NCBI GenBank assembly: GCA_018222405.1
Contig: JAAFAI010000004.1
Location: 186,001 to 250,000 of the forward strand
Length of the DNA: 64,000 bases
Direction of reading: 5' to 3'
From: Gammaproteobacteria bacterium
GTDB taxonomy: Bacteria; Pseudomonadota; Gammaproteobacteria; Enterobacterales; Alteromonadaceae
Part shown: positions 49,424 through 58,352 of the stretch, piece after piece
Layout of the letters: every line of letters begins with the position of its first letter
Numbering within the stretch: the stretch's first letter is position 1
Made by a program: the position numbers and the translations under genes
The notes under the pieces: model-generated
The model's database searches: none
Seen by the model: the letters and a program-made list of their open reading frames with translations, nothing else
What the model was told of the DNA's origin: nothing

Positions 49424-51076
49424 TTGGGAGTGCCCTATCAGGACGTTAATATTCTGATTGTAGAAGATCAGCGTCCCTTCCTTATTCTGTTAAAAGGATT
49501 ATTGACCAATCTCGGCGCCAAGGATGTCATGACGGCAACCAGTGCCGATCAGGCGATTCGATTTTGCCGCAATCACAGAGTCGATATTATTGTTTGTGAC
49601 CTGCATCTTGGCACCAATAAGAAAAACGGCTTTGAGCTGTATCAGGAGCTGCAATATCGCAAAATGGTATCCGCCGGCGCGGTATTTCTGCTTATCAGTG
49701 CTGATGCCACGCGCCCTATCGTGCTGGGCTCACTGGAGCATAAACCCGATGATTATCTGCTCAAACCCTTCTCCCAGGCGCAGTTAAAAAGCCGGCTGAA
49801 TAAATCCTGGCAGCGTAAGCAGTACTTTTTAAAAGTACTACAAGCAATGAGCAAACAGGAATTCGCGGCGGCGATCGAGGCGCTCGATAACCTAAAGGAT
49901 ATGCCTGCACCTTATCAGCGTATGGCTTTGGAAATCCGTCTGGAGATCCTGTGGCATGAAACACAGTACGAGAAAGCGCTGACCCTGTTAAACAGCCAAT
50001 CTGATCAGCTACCCACGCAGTGGGCGCAACTGGCCCTGGGTAAAACCTATCTGGCCATGCGTAAATTTAGTGATGCTATTCAGTGCGCCAATAAGGTACT
50101 GGCACTTAACCAGTTTGATCCGGAAGCACTGGATATTCTTGCTCAGGCAAAGTCGGCTTCCCAACTTCCTGAAGAAGCGCTGGAAGATATTCGCCGCGCC
50201 ATTAAAAACTCACCGTACTCACTACAACGTCAGATCCTGGCCAGTCGTATCGCCAGGGACAATAATGACTATGAATTACTCACTGAAGCTACTAAAGCAA
50301 CCTGGCAGTTATCGAAAAACACCATATTTAAACAGGTGAATTACTGGTGTAATCATATATCCAGTCTGCTTGATGCAGCAGAAGCGGCAGAAAGTAAAAC
50401 TCAGCGCCACCGGTTTCAACAGGAAGCGCTATTGCAGTTACAGCGTGCCGGCCATGATGAAGCACTAACCCGGCTGGAAGAGCCGTTCAGCCTGGATATA
50501 TTCGATCAGATCATGCACGCCCGGGTGGATGCTATCGACGGCAAACTCATTAACGCCAAACGATCGCTTATGGACAGTCAGATGGCCATCGAGAAACAGT
50601 TTGAGTTATACCCGGCCTCACTGGCGCCCTCAAGCATGCAATTAATGGTCGACCTCGGCGAATTTGAAGAAGTAAACCAACTGCTGCAAACCCTTGCCAG
50701 CCAGAATACTGAACTGGACGATAGCAGCCGCATGCTGGTGCGGTCGATGTCCAAACAGGTGAAGGAAAGCGAGCAGCAATATACCCATATTAACCGCCGC
50801 GGTATTCAGCTGTATCAACAGGAAAAATATGCCGAGGCGAAAGCCGCGTTCAACAGCGCACTGGAACTTTCACCAGTAAATGCGGGGATTGCGCTAAACT
50901 TATTACAATGCCTGATTAAGCTGATGGGTAACGATGGAAAGGATGACGGCGCGATGATCAAAGAGGCCCGTCAGGTGTATAAGATACTGAACCATGCGCC
51001 CATGCGGGAGCAGCACCAAAGCAAGTTTGATGGTTTAAGGGATGAATTGCTGCGCTTAGGCATTGCAACCCTGTAG
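49424..51076 (+). CDS. Response regulator receiver fused to TPR repeats
   Basis: A 550-residue protein. The N-terminal receiver domain (about 8-130) has the phospho-acceptor Asp in VCDLHLG, the switch region LLISADA and Lys in LKPFSQ. The remaining 400 residues are TPR-like helices (for example ALDILAQAKSASQLPEEALEDIRRAI and AEAKAAFNSALELSP), which suggest protein-protein output rather than DNA binding. No histidine kinase is adjacent. The TTG at 49424 has GGGAG 6 bases upstream; a GTG two codons later is too close to its site. Similar receiver-TPR proteins control motility or c-di-GMP in marine bacteria, but the target is not shown. Confidence 0.82.
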   Translation: MGVPYQDVNILIVEDQRPFLILLKGLLTNLGAKDVMTATSADQAIRFCRNHRVDIIVCDLHLGTNKKNGFELYQELQYRKMVSAGAVFLLISADATRPIVLGSLEHKPDDYLLKPFSQAQLKSRLNKSWQRKQYFLKVLQAMSKQEFAAAIEALDNLKDMPAPYQRMALEIRLEILWHETQYEKALTLLNSQSDQLPTQWAQLALGKTYLAMRKFSDAIQCANKVLALNQFDPEALDILAQAKSASQLPEEALEDIRRAIKNSPYSLQRQILASRIARDNNDYELLTEATKATWQLSKNTIFKQVNYWCNHISSLLDAAEAAESKTQRHRFQQEALLQLQRAGHDEALTRLEEPFSLDIFDQIMHARVDAIDGKLINAKRSLMDSQMAIEKQFELYPASLAPSSMQLMVDLGEFEEVNQLLQTLASQNTELDDSSRMLVRSMSKQVKESEQQYTHINRRGIQLYQQEKYAEAKAAFNSALELSPVNAGIALNLLQCLIKLMGNDGKDDGAMIKEARQVYKILNHAPMREQHQSKFDGLRDELLRLGIATL

Positions 51077-51114
51077 CCACTGTATTTAACGCTCCTCACA
51101 AAGGATAAGATGTC

Positions 51115-51420
51115 ATGCAAAAACACTGCTTATTGGTTACTACAGTTCTGATTGGCTCAGGCTGGTTGTCGGGTTGTGCAAGCCAGTCCAACCTGTGTGA
51201 AGATATCCTTGAGGTTAAAGCTCAGGCTCAGCAATGCGAAGTACTACAAAAAGCTATCAGGAATCCCAAAAATCCGCAGATGGCCCTTACCGCCCGGCAA
51301 AGGTATGAAAATGAGTGTGTTAATTTTCGTTACTACCGGGATGATTACGACACTATTTGTAAGGGCGGCGAACAACCTATTGGTCAGCCTTCGCCAAAAC
51401 CGGTGAACAAGGATAACTAA
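51115..51420 (+). CDS. Small lipoprotein of unknown function
   Basis: A 101-residue protein with a lipobox (WLSGCAS, about residues 17-23) and a mature part with four Cys (CEDILE, QQCEVLQ, NECVNF and TICKGG), so two disulfides are possible. It ends in a Pro-rich tail. It follows the receiver-TPR gene by 38 bases and may share its transcript. Its stop overlaps the tail of the convergent DMT gene by 4 bases. Confidence 0.7.
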   Translation: MQKHCLLVTTVLIGSGWLSGCASQSNLCEDILEVKAQAQQCEVLQKAIRNPKNPQMALTARQRYENECVNFRYYRDDYDTICKGGEQPIGQPSPKPVNKDN

Positions 51421-52334
51421 CGGGCGCCGCGGCCCAGCGCAGCCATTACTGAGCCGCCAATTACCATTACCGCTCCCAGAACAGCCAACGTACCTAAAGG
51501 TGGCTGTTCAAAGCTGCTGGGATAAATATACTCAGCAACAGCAACCGAGATAAAGGTAAATACCGGCGCGGTGGCAATCACTGCGCTTACCCGTGAGGCA
51601 TACCATACGCGCATGGCTTCGGTGAAAGCCCCATAGGCCACAAAGGTATTTAAACAACAAAATAACAGCGCCCAACCTTGTACCGCGTTCATTTCGGTAA
51701 TGGCCTGCAGATGCGTAAACGGCAGTAACATCATGCTGCCAATGATATATATGATAAGCGTGAGTTGCATAGCTGACATGGTTTTCATCAGCGACTTCTG
51801 GCACAGCGCGTAGCCAGCCCAGGTCACTGCAGCGATAATAACAAACACCACACCCAGGGTATCTTCGGTTTCTGAAGCAATAATCTGCGGCAAGCGTTGA
51901 TTAAAAAACAAACCAAGCCCGAGCAGCAAAGATGACGCGCCCCACAGTTGCAAGCGGCTGAATTTCTCTTTGTACAGCACGATACCGCCAATCATAAGAG
52001 CGAATGGTGCCACCTGCATAAAAACCTGCACACTGCCAGGACTCAGATATTTAAGCCCAAGCACGTTAAAGACATAGTTGATCACCAGCATCATCGTGCA
52101 GGCGATGGTCAGAATAATAACGGCTTTAGGATAGCGTAAGAAATTAGGAATGTGACGACGATAAAACAACCAACCGCCCACCAGGATGGCAGCTGCTACA
52201 AACCGATAAAGGGTAATGGTCTGACTGTCCATAACCTGCAGGCAGATCTTAAGAAACAGGGGTAAAATTCCCCACAGCACTGCGGTAACCAAAGACAAAC
52301 AAAAGCCATATAGCGGCCGGTAACTACTTTCCAA
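51417..52334 (-). CDS. DMT-family transporter (EamA)
   Basis: A 305-residue inner-membrane protein with about ten hydrophobic helices in two EamA repeats. The first repeat includes LVTAVLWGILPLFLKI and VLGLKYLSPGSVQVFM; the second includes AAVTWAGYALCQKSLM and FVAYGAFTEAMR, which carry the usual helix-packing residues. Such transporters export amino acids or metabolites, but the substrate is unknown. It starts with TTG directly after the stop of the upstream DUF6279 gene, so both share a transcript. Confidence 0.85.
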   Translation of the reverse strand: MESSYRPLYGFCLSLVTAVLWGILPLFLKICLQVMDSQTITLYRFVAAAILVGGWLFYRRHIPNFLRYPKAVIILTIACTMMLVINYVFNVLGLKYLSPGSVQVFMQVAPFALMIGGIVLYKEKFSRLQLWGASSLLLGLGLFFNQRLPQIIASETEDTLGVVFVIIAAVTWAGYALCQKSLMKTMSAMQLTLIIYIIGSMMLLPFTHLQAITEMNAVQGWALLFCCLNTFVAYGAFTEAMRVWYASRVSAVIATAPVFTFISVAVAEYIYPSSFEQPPLGTLAVLGAVMVIGGSVMAALGRGAR

Positions 52335-53183
52335 CTAATCATTACTCATGAGGTATTCAAAGTCCTCAATCATATCGTCAATCTTACTGATTAGCTTCCT
52401 TTTTTGCTTTTTATCCAGGGTATAGAACAATTCTTCAGCCATTTTGGCATAGATTCGGGTGTTGTCATTTCGCAGCTTCATAAAGGCTTCACTGCGAAAT
52501 TTATCAGGATGGGTCATCAGCGCGACAAAGTCTTCCTTAAACGTTGGATTAGCCGCGCGATTGTCAATCATTTCCCGGGCCGCCTGCTGGAAATCCTGCC
52601 GATAAGTCAGCCACAATGCGCGGGTACTGGTAAACTGTGACGCATAACCTTTAACAATGGCTTTCTGACTGGCATTGAGGCGACCGATGAACTCGCTGAC
52701 GCCCTCTTCCATATCGTCCAGACGTTCTTCGGCCTGCTCTTCAGGTGACAACTCCTTAAACTCGTCCAGCGACTCACGGATGTCATCATTCTCTTCGTGT
52801 AGCTCTGCAAACAGCGAATTCACCTGCTCGTCGGTTAACTCAGCGGCCATGTCTGCCAGCTCCGGGCTAACGCGATCGCGCAGTCGCTCCCAGTGTTGAC
52901 GACTGTCGAGCAGATGCCCCTCAATTTGTGCTGCGCTGAGTTCTTCGCTGTCTAGGTCCGCTTTCAGGCTTTTAAGGTGTTCGATGTACTTCCCAAGCTC
53001 TTCATTGCGATGCCAGCTTTGCCAGTCGGCAAAATATTCATCAAACAATGCTTCCTGATTATCCGATAGTGATACGTAATCATCGATATACCAATGAATT
53101 AACCAATCCAGATTATTGTAGGTAAACTTTGTCGAACATCCGCCTAAAAAAATGATGATCGCAATCAACAAACCTTTTTTCAT
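52335..53183 (-). CDS. DUF6279 family lipoprotein
   Basis: A 282-residue lipoprotein with the lipobox IFLGGCS (about residues 10-16). The mature part is helical and highly charged, with the family signature YNNLDWLIHWYIDDYVSL close to the anchor. GGAAG lies 6 bases before the ATG at 53183; an upstream GTG is ignored. It precedes the DMT transporter gene with no gap. DUF6279 proteins are periplasmic and of unknown function. Confidence 0.85.
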   Translation of the reverse strand: MKKGLLIAIIIFLGGCSTKFTYNNLDWLIHWYIDDYVSLSDNQEALFDEYFADWQSWHRNEELGKYIEHLKSLKADLDSEELSAAQIEGHLLDSRQHWERLRDRVSPELADMAAELTDEQVNSLFAELHEENDDIRESLDEFKELSPEEQAEERLDDMEEGVSEFIGRLNASQKAIVKGYASQFTSTRALWLTYRQDFQQAAREMIDNRAANPTFKEDFVALMTHPDKFRSEAFMKLRNDNTRIYAKMAEELFYTLDKKQKRKLISKIDDMIEDFEYLMSND

Positions 53184-53415
53184 TGTCACTTCCTGTCAAT
53201 TTACACTTGGCACGCGTGGCTATACCTGACAATCTATCAATACGTGCTGATGGCTGTTCCCGATCGCCGGGCTTTGTATTGCAGCCCTCTGCCACCAATC
53301 TGACTGTGATTTTACGTGGTATAACAACATAATACTCATACTTGGACTGCATAAGCGATGACAAATTCCCCCTGGGTTATTGGTGTATTTGTATCAAATT
53401 GTAAAGGAACGCTTT

Positions 53416-54432
53416 ATGACCAATAAAAGAATTGCGGTACTGACCTCCGGCGGCGATGCACCGGGGATGAACGCCTGTATTCGGGCGGTTGTAGTAGCCA
53501 GTGAAGGCGCAGGACATACTGTGATTGGCTTTGAGCACGGCTTTAATGGCCTGCTGGCCGCTAACTGGCGTAAGCTCGACAGTAAAAAAGTGCACAATAT
53601 TATTCAGCGCGGCGGTACCATTTTGCGTAGTGCTCGCTGCAAGGAATTCAAACAGGACGTCTCAGCCAAACTGGCCGCTAAACATCTGGATGAGCTTGCC
53701 ATTGATGCCCTGCTGGTGATTGGTGGTGACGGTTCTTTTCATGGCGCTAAACACCTGAGTAACTTCTGGGACGGACAGGTTATTGGCCTGCCCGGCACCA
53801 TAGATAATGACATTTATGGCACCGACGCCACCATCGGGTATTACACGGCCATCGAAACGGCCATGGATTCGATTGATAAGGTCAGGGATACCGCCGATGC
53901 CTTTGAGCGTATTTTTCTGGTTGAGGTAATGGGCCGTCATGCCGGATTTTTGGGTGCCAGTGCCGCGCTCTCCGGAGCGGCAAACTACGTGATATTACCC
54001 GAACTGTTCACCGACACAGAAACCACGCTCAAGGATATTCATCAGCAACTCTCTATACACCGCCAGCGCTATGGGCATGAGAGTTTTATTATTGTGTTAA
54101 CCGAAAACCTGTGGCCTGAGGGTATTGCCGAATTAGGCGTGCAGTTGGAAGAGCTGACCGGCGGTGAAGTCCGTCCGGTGATCCTTGGCCATATTCAACG
54201 AGGCGGTTCTCCGGTGAGTCAGGATCGAATGCTGGCAACGTTACTGGGGGTAAGCGCGGTACGCTGTGTGGAACAAAACAAAACCGGCATTATGGTTGGT
54301 ATGCAAAACAACAAGCCGGTAGAAGTTGAGCTGAGCCAAACCTGGGAAAATCGTAAGGAGCTTGGCGACACTCTGACACAAACCATGGTAACCATGCTCA
54401 ATGAACGCCATAACTGGGGTATGACAACCTGA
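53416..54432 (+). CDS. pfkA: 6-phosphofructokinase
   Basis: PfkA phosphorylates fructose 6-phosphate in glycolysis. The 338-residue product has the nucleotide loop TSGGDAPGMN, GGDGSFHGA, the catalytic motif PGTIDND with Asp, and EVMGRHAGFLG. An Asp (GGDGS) rather than Gly after the second glycine pair is usual. ATP versus pyrophosphate use is best judged from the residue after the GGDG motif, where Ser suggests ATP. AAAGGAAC precedes the ATG; the frame extends 12 codons upstream without a site. Confidence 0.93.
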   Translation: MTNKRIAVLTSGGDAPGMNACIRAVVVASEGAGHTVIGFEHGFNGLLAANWRKLDSKKVHNIIQRGGTILRSARCKEFKQDVSAKLAAKHLDELAIDALLVIGGDGSFHGAKHLSNFWDGQVIGLPGTIDNDIYGTDATIGYYTAIETAMDSIDKVRDTADAFERIFLVEVMGRHAGFLGASAALSGAANYVILPELFTDTETTLKDIHQQLSIHRQRYGHESFIIVLTENLWPEGIAELGVQLEELTGGEVRPVILGHIQRGGSPVSQDRMLATLLGVSAVRCVEQNKTGIMVGMQNNKPVEVELSQTWENRKELGDTLTQTMVTMLNERHNWGMTT

Positions 54433-55023
54433 ATAAGACGCCTATTTTCTAAAAAAAGTGGCTTTGCGTTCCCCTGGAAAAGAGAGATCTATTGATATCG
54501 AAGGAAGAACAAATTTTGCGCCCTTCTTCAGTGTTGTCATCGTCACTGGCATACATAGCAAACTAGAAAAAGCATCATGGAAGAGGGTTCAGTCGATGCG
54601 GGACAGGAGTGACGAATAACCGAAATCCCAACTATCGCGGAAACTGCACATAGTTCGAGTATTACAGTTTCATACTGAAAACGTCTCTTATTGGTCAGAA
54701 GCGGACATTAACGAGGTGACTGCCCAAGGGCCGCTTTGTACGCGGGCTGTGTGAAAATTCATTTGTTACCGATGCCCTTGTGAATGCTCTGCACCGTAAG
54801 TCTGGGTTCTATAATAATTTTGAATGAGCGTTGTCGCAATTCTTAGTATGTCAATGCAGATATCAGTCCTTTAACGCTCATGATATTCATCATTCTTTTG
54901 AAGTTCTAAGCCAGGACTACGTTATTGCCAACTTTTTTTCGATACCTCAGAGCGGGTAACATCACGGAACAGCCTAACGCAAGCCTATGCTCTGCCATAG
55001 GTTTGCAAGATAAAGGCCTTTCC
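54433..55023. other. Gene-free gap at the left side of the unusual island
   Basis: About 590 bases without a convincing gene. One frame (54720-54827) reads as a short peptide with GLCENSFVTDALVNAL, vaguely like part of an IS3-family transposase, but it is too short to call. No terminator for pfkA is obvious, and nothing else was recognised. Base composition and repeats differ from the flanking genes. Confidence 0.5.
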
Positions 55024-56505
55024 TCATTGCCGTCCCCATTCCTTTCCACCCATTTCTACCAACCGGGACGCGGCTCGTCGAAAGGAAAAGGCGAGATCAT
55101 TGGCGGACGATAATTGTGCCAGTGACACGCCAATTCGACCCGTCGCCGACCACTCATAATATTCCCCCTTTTTGGTGCGAATCATGGTCGTCGCAAAGGA
55201 ACTCGAGTTCCCCCCCTTCTCACTGACAATCAATTCTCCATCTTCATCACTGCTTTCGACTTGCGCTTCAAAATCAACAAACAATTCGTCGAGCGGGACT
55301 TGTGCCGCCAGCACCAAGCGGGTGCGAGACTCATAACACGCGTCAATGAGGGTCACGAAGCGTCGCGCTTCGTCGAGCTGATTGGCGTCCAGTTGGGGGA
55401 CACGTTCCATGATGATGACCGGAAATCGGTCGCAGAGGGAAATATAATCAGCCGCGCCGAGCGGTTGGTAGCACAACTCGGCAAAGTCAAACCAAGCGCA
55501 CCTGTCATTCAATCGGGCGACCTTGACGGAGCGACCAAAGAGTACTTGAATATCCTCGGCCTCAGTTCCGGATGCAGTGCCACCAAATATTTCTTCCAAC
55601 TGCGCCTGCATGTTGTTTTTACTATTAATATCGCCATGGACTTCCTTGTTTGACCAAAAATAGGATTGACCATCGGCTCGAGTTAAGAGCCGATAATCCT
55701 TGGGAGAGTCCTCCATGGAAATAATGTCGAACGTGTGCTTTAGCATGTCTATGAATGGCAAAAAGAGGGAGCGGTTAATGCCTCCCTCATACAAGGTATC
55801 GGGGGAGCGATTTGAGGTAGCCACCACCACGACATTCCAATCTAATAGTAATGAGAACAGTCGCTTCAAAATCATGGCATCGGCAACGTCTGTTACTTGA
55901 AATTCATCGAAACAGAGGAGTTGGGCTTCTTGTGCCAATTGTTGCGCAATGATGGGAATCGCATCACCTCGTGGGTGTTTCTGTTTGTAGACAAAGATTC
56001 GATGATGGACGTCTAGCATGAATTCATGAAAGTGGACGCGGCGTTTGGTAATTTTTGCGTGTTTGAGGCTGTGGCTGCCATTATTACAGCAAGAATCATC
56101 ATCAGGAATATTAACCGACGCGTAAAAGAGGTCCATCAGAAAGCTCTTACCGACCCCGACGGGTCCATGAATGTACAAGCCTCGCGGTGGTGGACCAAAA
56201 GACCACAAATGGAACTTCTTTCGAAGAAATGACTGGGCGGATGCTAAGGGCCGCGCTAATGACAGTGAACCGCGGCTTGTACAACTGCTCTCTATCGGTT
56301 CTTCGATGCGCACCGGTACTGGTGGGAGCGAGGCAAGAGACACGTACAGGGCATCGAATTTTGCCGCCAGAGCGACTTGCGCGTCCTCTCGTTGCACCTC
56401 CCCCGCATTTATCTTACGTTCATACGCAGCGGTCACCGGGCCTGTGAGGATGGACTGCCGAGCGACGCGATGCTTTGCTGTCATATTCTTCATCACAGCC
56501 TTCAT
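55024..56505 (-). CDS. AFG1/ZapE-family ATPase, eukaryote-like
   Basis: A 493-residue AAA-type ATPase of the AFG1 family. Walker A is GPVGVGKS (114-121), Walker B LLCFDE (196-201), and ATSNR (229-233) is sensor 1. Motifs VHFHEFMLDVH and DVADAMILKRLF are closer to mitochondrial AFG1 than to bacterial ZapE as I recall them, and ZapE is shorter (about 375 residues in E. coli). A charged insertion (about 133-153) and a C-terminal acidic region (about 404-425) followed by AFSFRRAASRLVEM add length. AGGA lies near the ATG. Codon choice (CGA, GGA, TCG) looks unlike the neighbours. It sits between pfkA and the attC cassette, alone on the minus strand. Mitochondrial AFG1 has a role in protein quality control; ZapE acts at division. 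Its role here is unknown. Confidence 0.85.
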   Translation of the reverse strand: MKAVMKNMTAKHRVARQSILTGPVTAAYERKINAGEVQREDAQVALAAKFDALYVSLASLPPVPVRIEEPIESSCTSRGSLSLARPLASAQSFLRKKFHLWSFGPPPRGLYIHGPVGVGKSFLMDLFYASVNIPDDDSCCNNGSHSLKHAKITKRRVHFHEFMLDVHHRIFVYKQKHPRGDAIPIIAQQLAQEAQLLCFDEFQVTDVADAMILKRLFSLLLDWNVVVVATSNRSPDTLYEGGINRSLFLPFIDMLKHTFDIISMEDSPKDYRLLTRADGQSYFWSNKEVHGDINSKNNMQAQLEEIFGGTASGTEAEDIQVLFGRSVKVARLNDRCAWFDFAELCYQPLGAADYISLCDRFPVIIMERVPQLDANQLDEARRFVTLIDACYESRTRLVLAAQVPLDELFVDFEAQVESSDEDGELIVSEKGGNSSSFATTMIRTKKGEYYEWSATGRIGVSLAQLSSANDLAFSFRRAASRLVEMGGKEWGRQ

Positions 56506-56656
56506 TATGGTCCTAATGGGTTTTCAACATGTTGATATAGTACGAAAGATTTCTGTATGGGTATCAAATGAATTTGTATTAGAGACTGAAGTTTCCAAGA
56601 CAAGCGTCTCTTAAAGATGTGCAAACCTACTCTAAATGTTGTTTTTCTTCGTTGTT

Positions 56657-56690
56657 GGCCTAATTCGACCGCTATTTGTCGAATTTAGCC
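56657..56690. repeat. Imperfect inverted repeat upstream of the cassette
   Basis: GGCCTAATTCGAC (56657-56669) and GTCGAATTTAGCC (56678-56690) match in 11 of 13 positions, with an 8-base loop. It could be a terminator-like hairpin, a protein site or a decayed recombination site; it has no T-run. Confidence 0.4.
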
Positions 56691-56814
56691 TCTCAAAATA
56701 ATCTGTGCGGTTCAGATGTACGTGAAGCGGACAGTCGAAATGCTTTCCTATGAAAACACAGATCATGGATTTTCAGGGAAAACGGGTGTTACTATGAAGT
56801 CTCAGTATTTAGCT

Positions 56815-56821
56815 GTTAGGT
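56815..56821 (+). other. Possible attC R' box at the cassette left edge
   Basis: GTTAGGT fits the GTTRRRY core of integron recombination sites and lies 24 bases before the methyltransferase start, as expected at a cassette boundary. The rest of an upstream attC is not visible, so the match could be chance. Confidence 0.35.
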
Positions 56822-56845
56822 TTATGAAGTGCGCCGGGGAAGTAA

Positions 56846-57643
56846 ATGAACCTTTTGCAAGAATATGAAAAACAACAGAATTGGAGGGGATGGGAACGTT
56901 ACCTTCAGTTTATACCAATGAGCCAAAACGACTCGGTTGTTGATCTTGGTTGCTCCGTTGGTGATGTGTCCCGAATTTTTTCACTCCGCGTAAAAGATGT
57001 CTTAGGAATAGATATCAATCAGGAATTCATTGATTTCTGTGAATCGAACAAAAGCAGCAATGAAACATTTATATGCACTGATTTTCTAAATCTTGACAGC
57101 TTGTCTGTAAAACCGATTAACGGAATATGGAGCAGCTATTCTCTTTCATATCTTCGTGACCCACTCAACTTTTTAATCTCAACACATTCGTTAATGAAGC
57201 ATGGTGGCTGGATTGCATTGCTCGATGTTTCCTGCTTTATCTCCGGAAATCTTGAAAAGAATAGTAAGTATTACGAAAGAGTAAGACGCTTTGAACTTGA
57301 ATCATACAAATCCGGCATTTATGACTTCAATTTTGGTGCAAAAATTCAAGGCTTGTTGCAAAGTGCTGGATTCGAAATAGTACATATTGACAATGATGTT
57401 ACCGATCCTGAACTAAATTTCTCTGGTGCGGCACCTAAGGAAATTATTGAAGGTTGGGCTGCAAGGCTAAGTAGAATGCAAAGGTTAAAAGCAGAGTTGG
57501 AAACAGAATACGCTGATTTTTGTCAAGAGCTACTTTCTAGCCTTTGCTCTGACCAGCACGAAAAACGAGGAAATGTAAGATTCGTCGTAGCTAAAAAATC
57601 TAACAAATCAATGCAACCGACTGCTTACGCTGCGGCTGATTGA
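56846..57643 (+). CDS. SAM-dependent methyltransferase in a gene cassette
   Basis: A 265-residue class I methyltransferase. Motif I is VVDLGCSVGDVS (about 31-42), followed by the acidic VLGIDIN (motif II). Further conserved segments are GIWSSYSLSYL and GGWIALLDVS. The C terminus (SMQPTAYAAAD) is encoded by the attC site itself, a known effect when cassette genes read into attC. GGGGAAG precedes the ATG. Its A-rich codon use differs from the neighbours, fitting a transferred cassette. The methyl acceptor is unknown. Confidence 0.82.
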   Translation: MNLLQEYEKQQNWRGWERYLQFIPMSQNDSVVDLGCSVGDVSRIFSLRVKDVLGIDINQEFIDFCESNKSSNETFICTDFLNLDSLSVKPINGIWSSYSLSYLRDPLNFLISTHSLMKHGGWIALLDVSCFISGNLEKNSKYYERVRRFELESYKSGIYDFNFGAKIQGLLQSAGFEIVHIDNDVTDPELNFSGAAPKEIIEGWAARLSRMQRLKAELETEYADFCQELLSSLCSDQHEKRGNVRFVVAKKSNKSMQPTAYAAAD

Positions 57644-57653
57644 AGCGTTATGT
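57598..57653 (+). mobile_element. Integron attC recombination site (56 bp)
   Basis: R'' is ATCTAAC (57598-57604, fitting RYYYAAC) and R' is GTTATGT (57647-57653, one base off GTTRRRY). Between them TCAATGCAACCG pairs with GCGGCTGATTGA with an extra unpaired G, the unpaired-base pattern of folded attC sites. The length is typical of short attC sites. No integrase gene is in the window, so this is a solo cassette or CALIN-like remnant. Confidence 0.75.
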
Positions 57654-57671
57654 AGCAGGGAGAGAGTTACC

Positions 57672-58082
57672 GTGAAACACGAGCAATCAGGCAGGGTCTT
57701 CGAGGTTTTCGTTGGGCTGCTTTCCACTTTTACTTGTGGAGCCTTGCTATTTTGGTCTGCCGTAGAGCTCTTTGACAAGCCGTACTCGATAAAGCTTGCG
57801 ATCGGAGTTGGAACTTTAATTCTCTTGGCGTTTTGGCTAGCTAAGGTAGGCTACCGTCTACTCCTAAATCGACCAAGTAAAAGTGGTTTAATTTCCTCGT
57901 TTGGTACGCTCAAGCTTTTGAGTTTAATTGTGGGCGTGACTTCTTTCTTGATTTGTATTTTGTCAGTTTTGCGTTTAGACATACTGAGTGTTATGTCCCA
58001 TTTATCTGTTTCGGCTTTGTGTTTCGCCACTTGGCAACTTGCAAAGTCAAAGCAACGCGAGCAAGAGCAACATACAAGCTAA
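57672..58082 (+). CDS. Hypothetical membrane protein after the attC site
   Basis: A 136-residue protein with about four hydrophobic helices and a charged tail (KSKQREQEQHTS). It starts with GTG 19 bases after the attC R' box, the normal cassette spacing, with GGGAGAG upstream. It is probably a second cassette, though no attC site is visible after its stop. No family recognised. Confidence 0.6.
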   Translation: MKHEQSGRVFEVFVGLLSTFTCGALLFWSAVELFDKPYSIKLAIGVGTLILLAFWLAKVGYRLLLNRPSKSGLISSFGTLKLLSLIVGVTSFLICILSVLRLDILSVMSHLSVSALCFATWQLAKSKQREQEQHTS

Positions 58083-58107
58083 GTTAGCAAGTTGCCGCGA
58101 TCGGCAA
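58033..58107 (+). repeat. Competing inverted repeats at the end of the small membrane gene
   Basis: GGCAACTTGC (58033-58042) and GCAAGTTGCC (58087-58096) are perfect 10-bp inverse copies 44 bases apart. The right arm also takes part in a second hairpin, TTGCCG (58092-58097) with CGGCAA (58102-58107). The two hairpins exclude each other. It is neither a canonical attC site nor a T-run terminator. Confidence 0.4.
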
Positions 58108-58328
58108 GGTAAGCGATAGGCGCCCCTAATTAGAGTCTTGAAGGTCAGCTCTTGTCTTTAGCTGCCCATTAAAGATGACTAACGATTTCCGCTACTCGCT
58201 CATAGCCGTATTGAGTAGTATAAATCTATATTTCTCAGAATGGTGCTGGGCTAGTCTCTAACCTCTACAGGCAAAGCTCTACCACTAATTCTAACCACGT
58301 ACTGTAGTCCATGCTTTAGGGCTAAAAA

Positions 58329-58352
58329 AAGACGGCGCTTAATGCGCCGCCT
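58329..58352 (-). terminator. Terminator of the LytTR gene
   Basis: On the minus strand AAGGCGGCGC pairs with GCGCCGTCTT (one G-T pair) over an ATTAA loop, followed by seven T (58330-58324). It is 26 bases after the response regulator stop. Confidence 0.85.

Larger units (their letters stand above)
56506..56845. other. Gap between the AFG1-like gene and the cassette
   Basis: About 340 bases without a gene. It contains the 56657-56690 inverted repeat and the GTTAGGT box at 56815 that may mark the left edge of the gene cassette. Confidence 0.5.

Noticed and set aside
54720..54827. Short peptide resembling part of an IS3-type transposase
   Set aside because: It is only about 35 codons long, with no catalytic residues and no terminal repeats.
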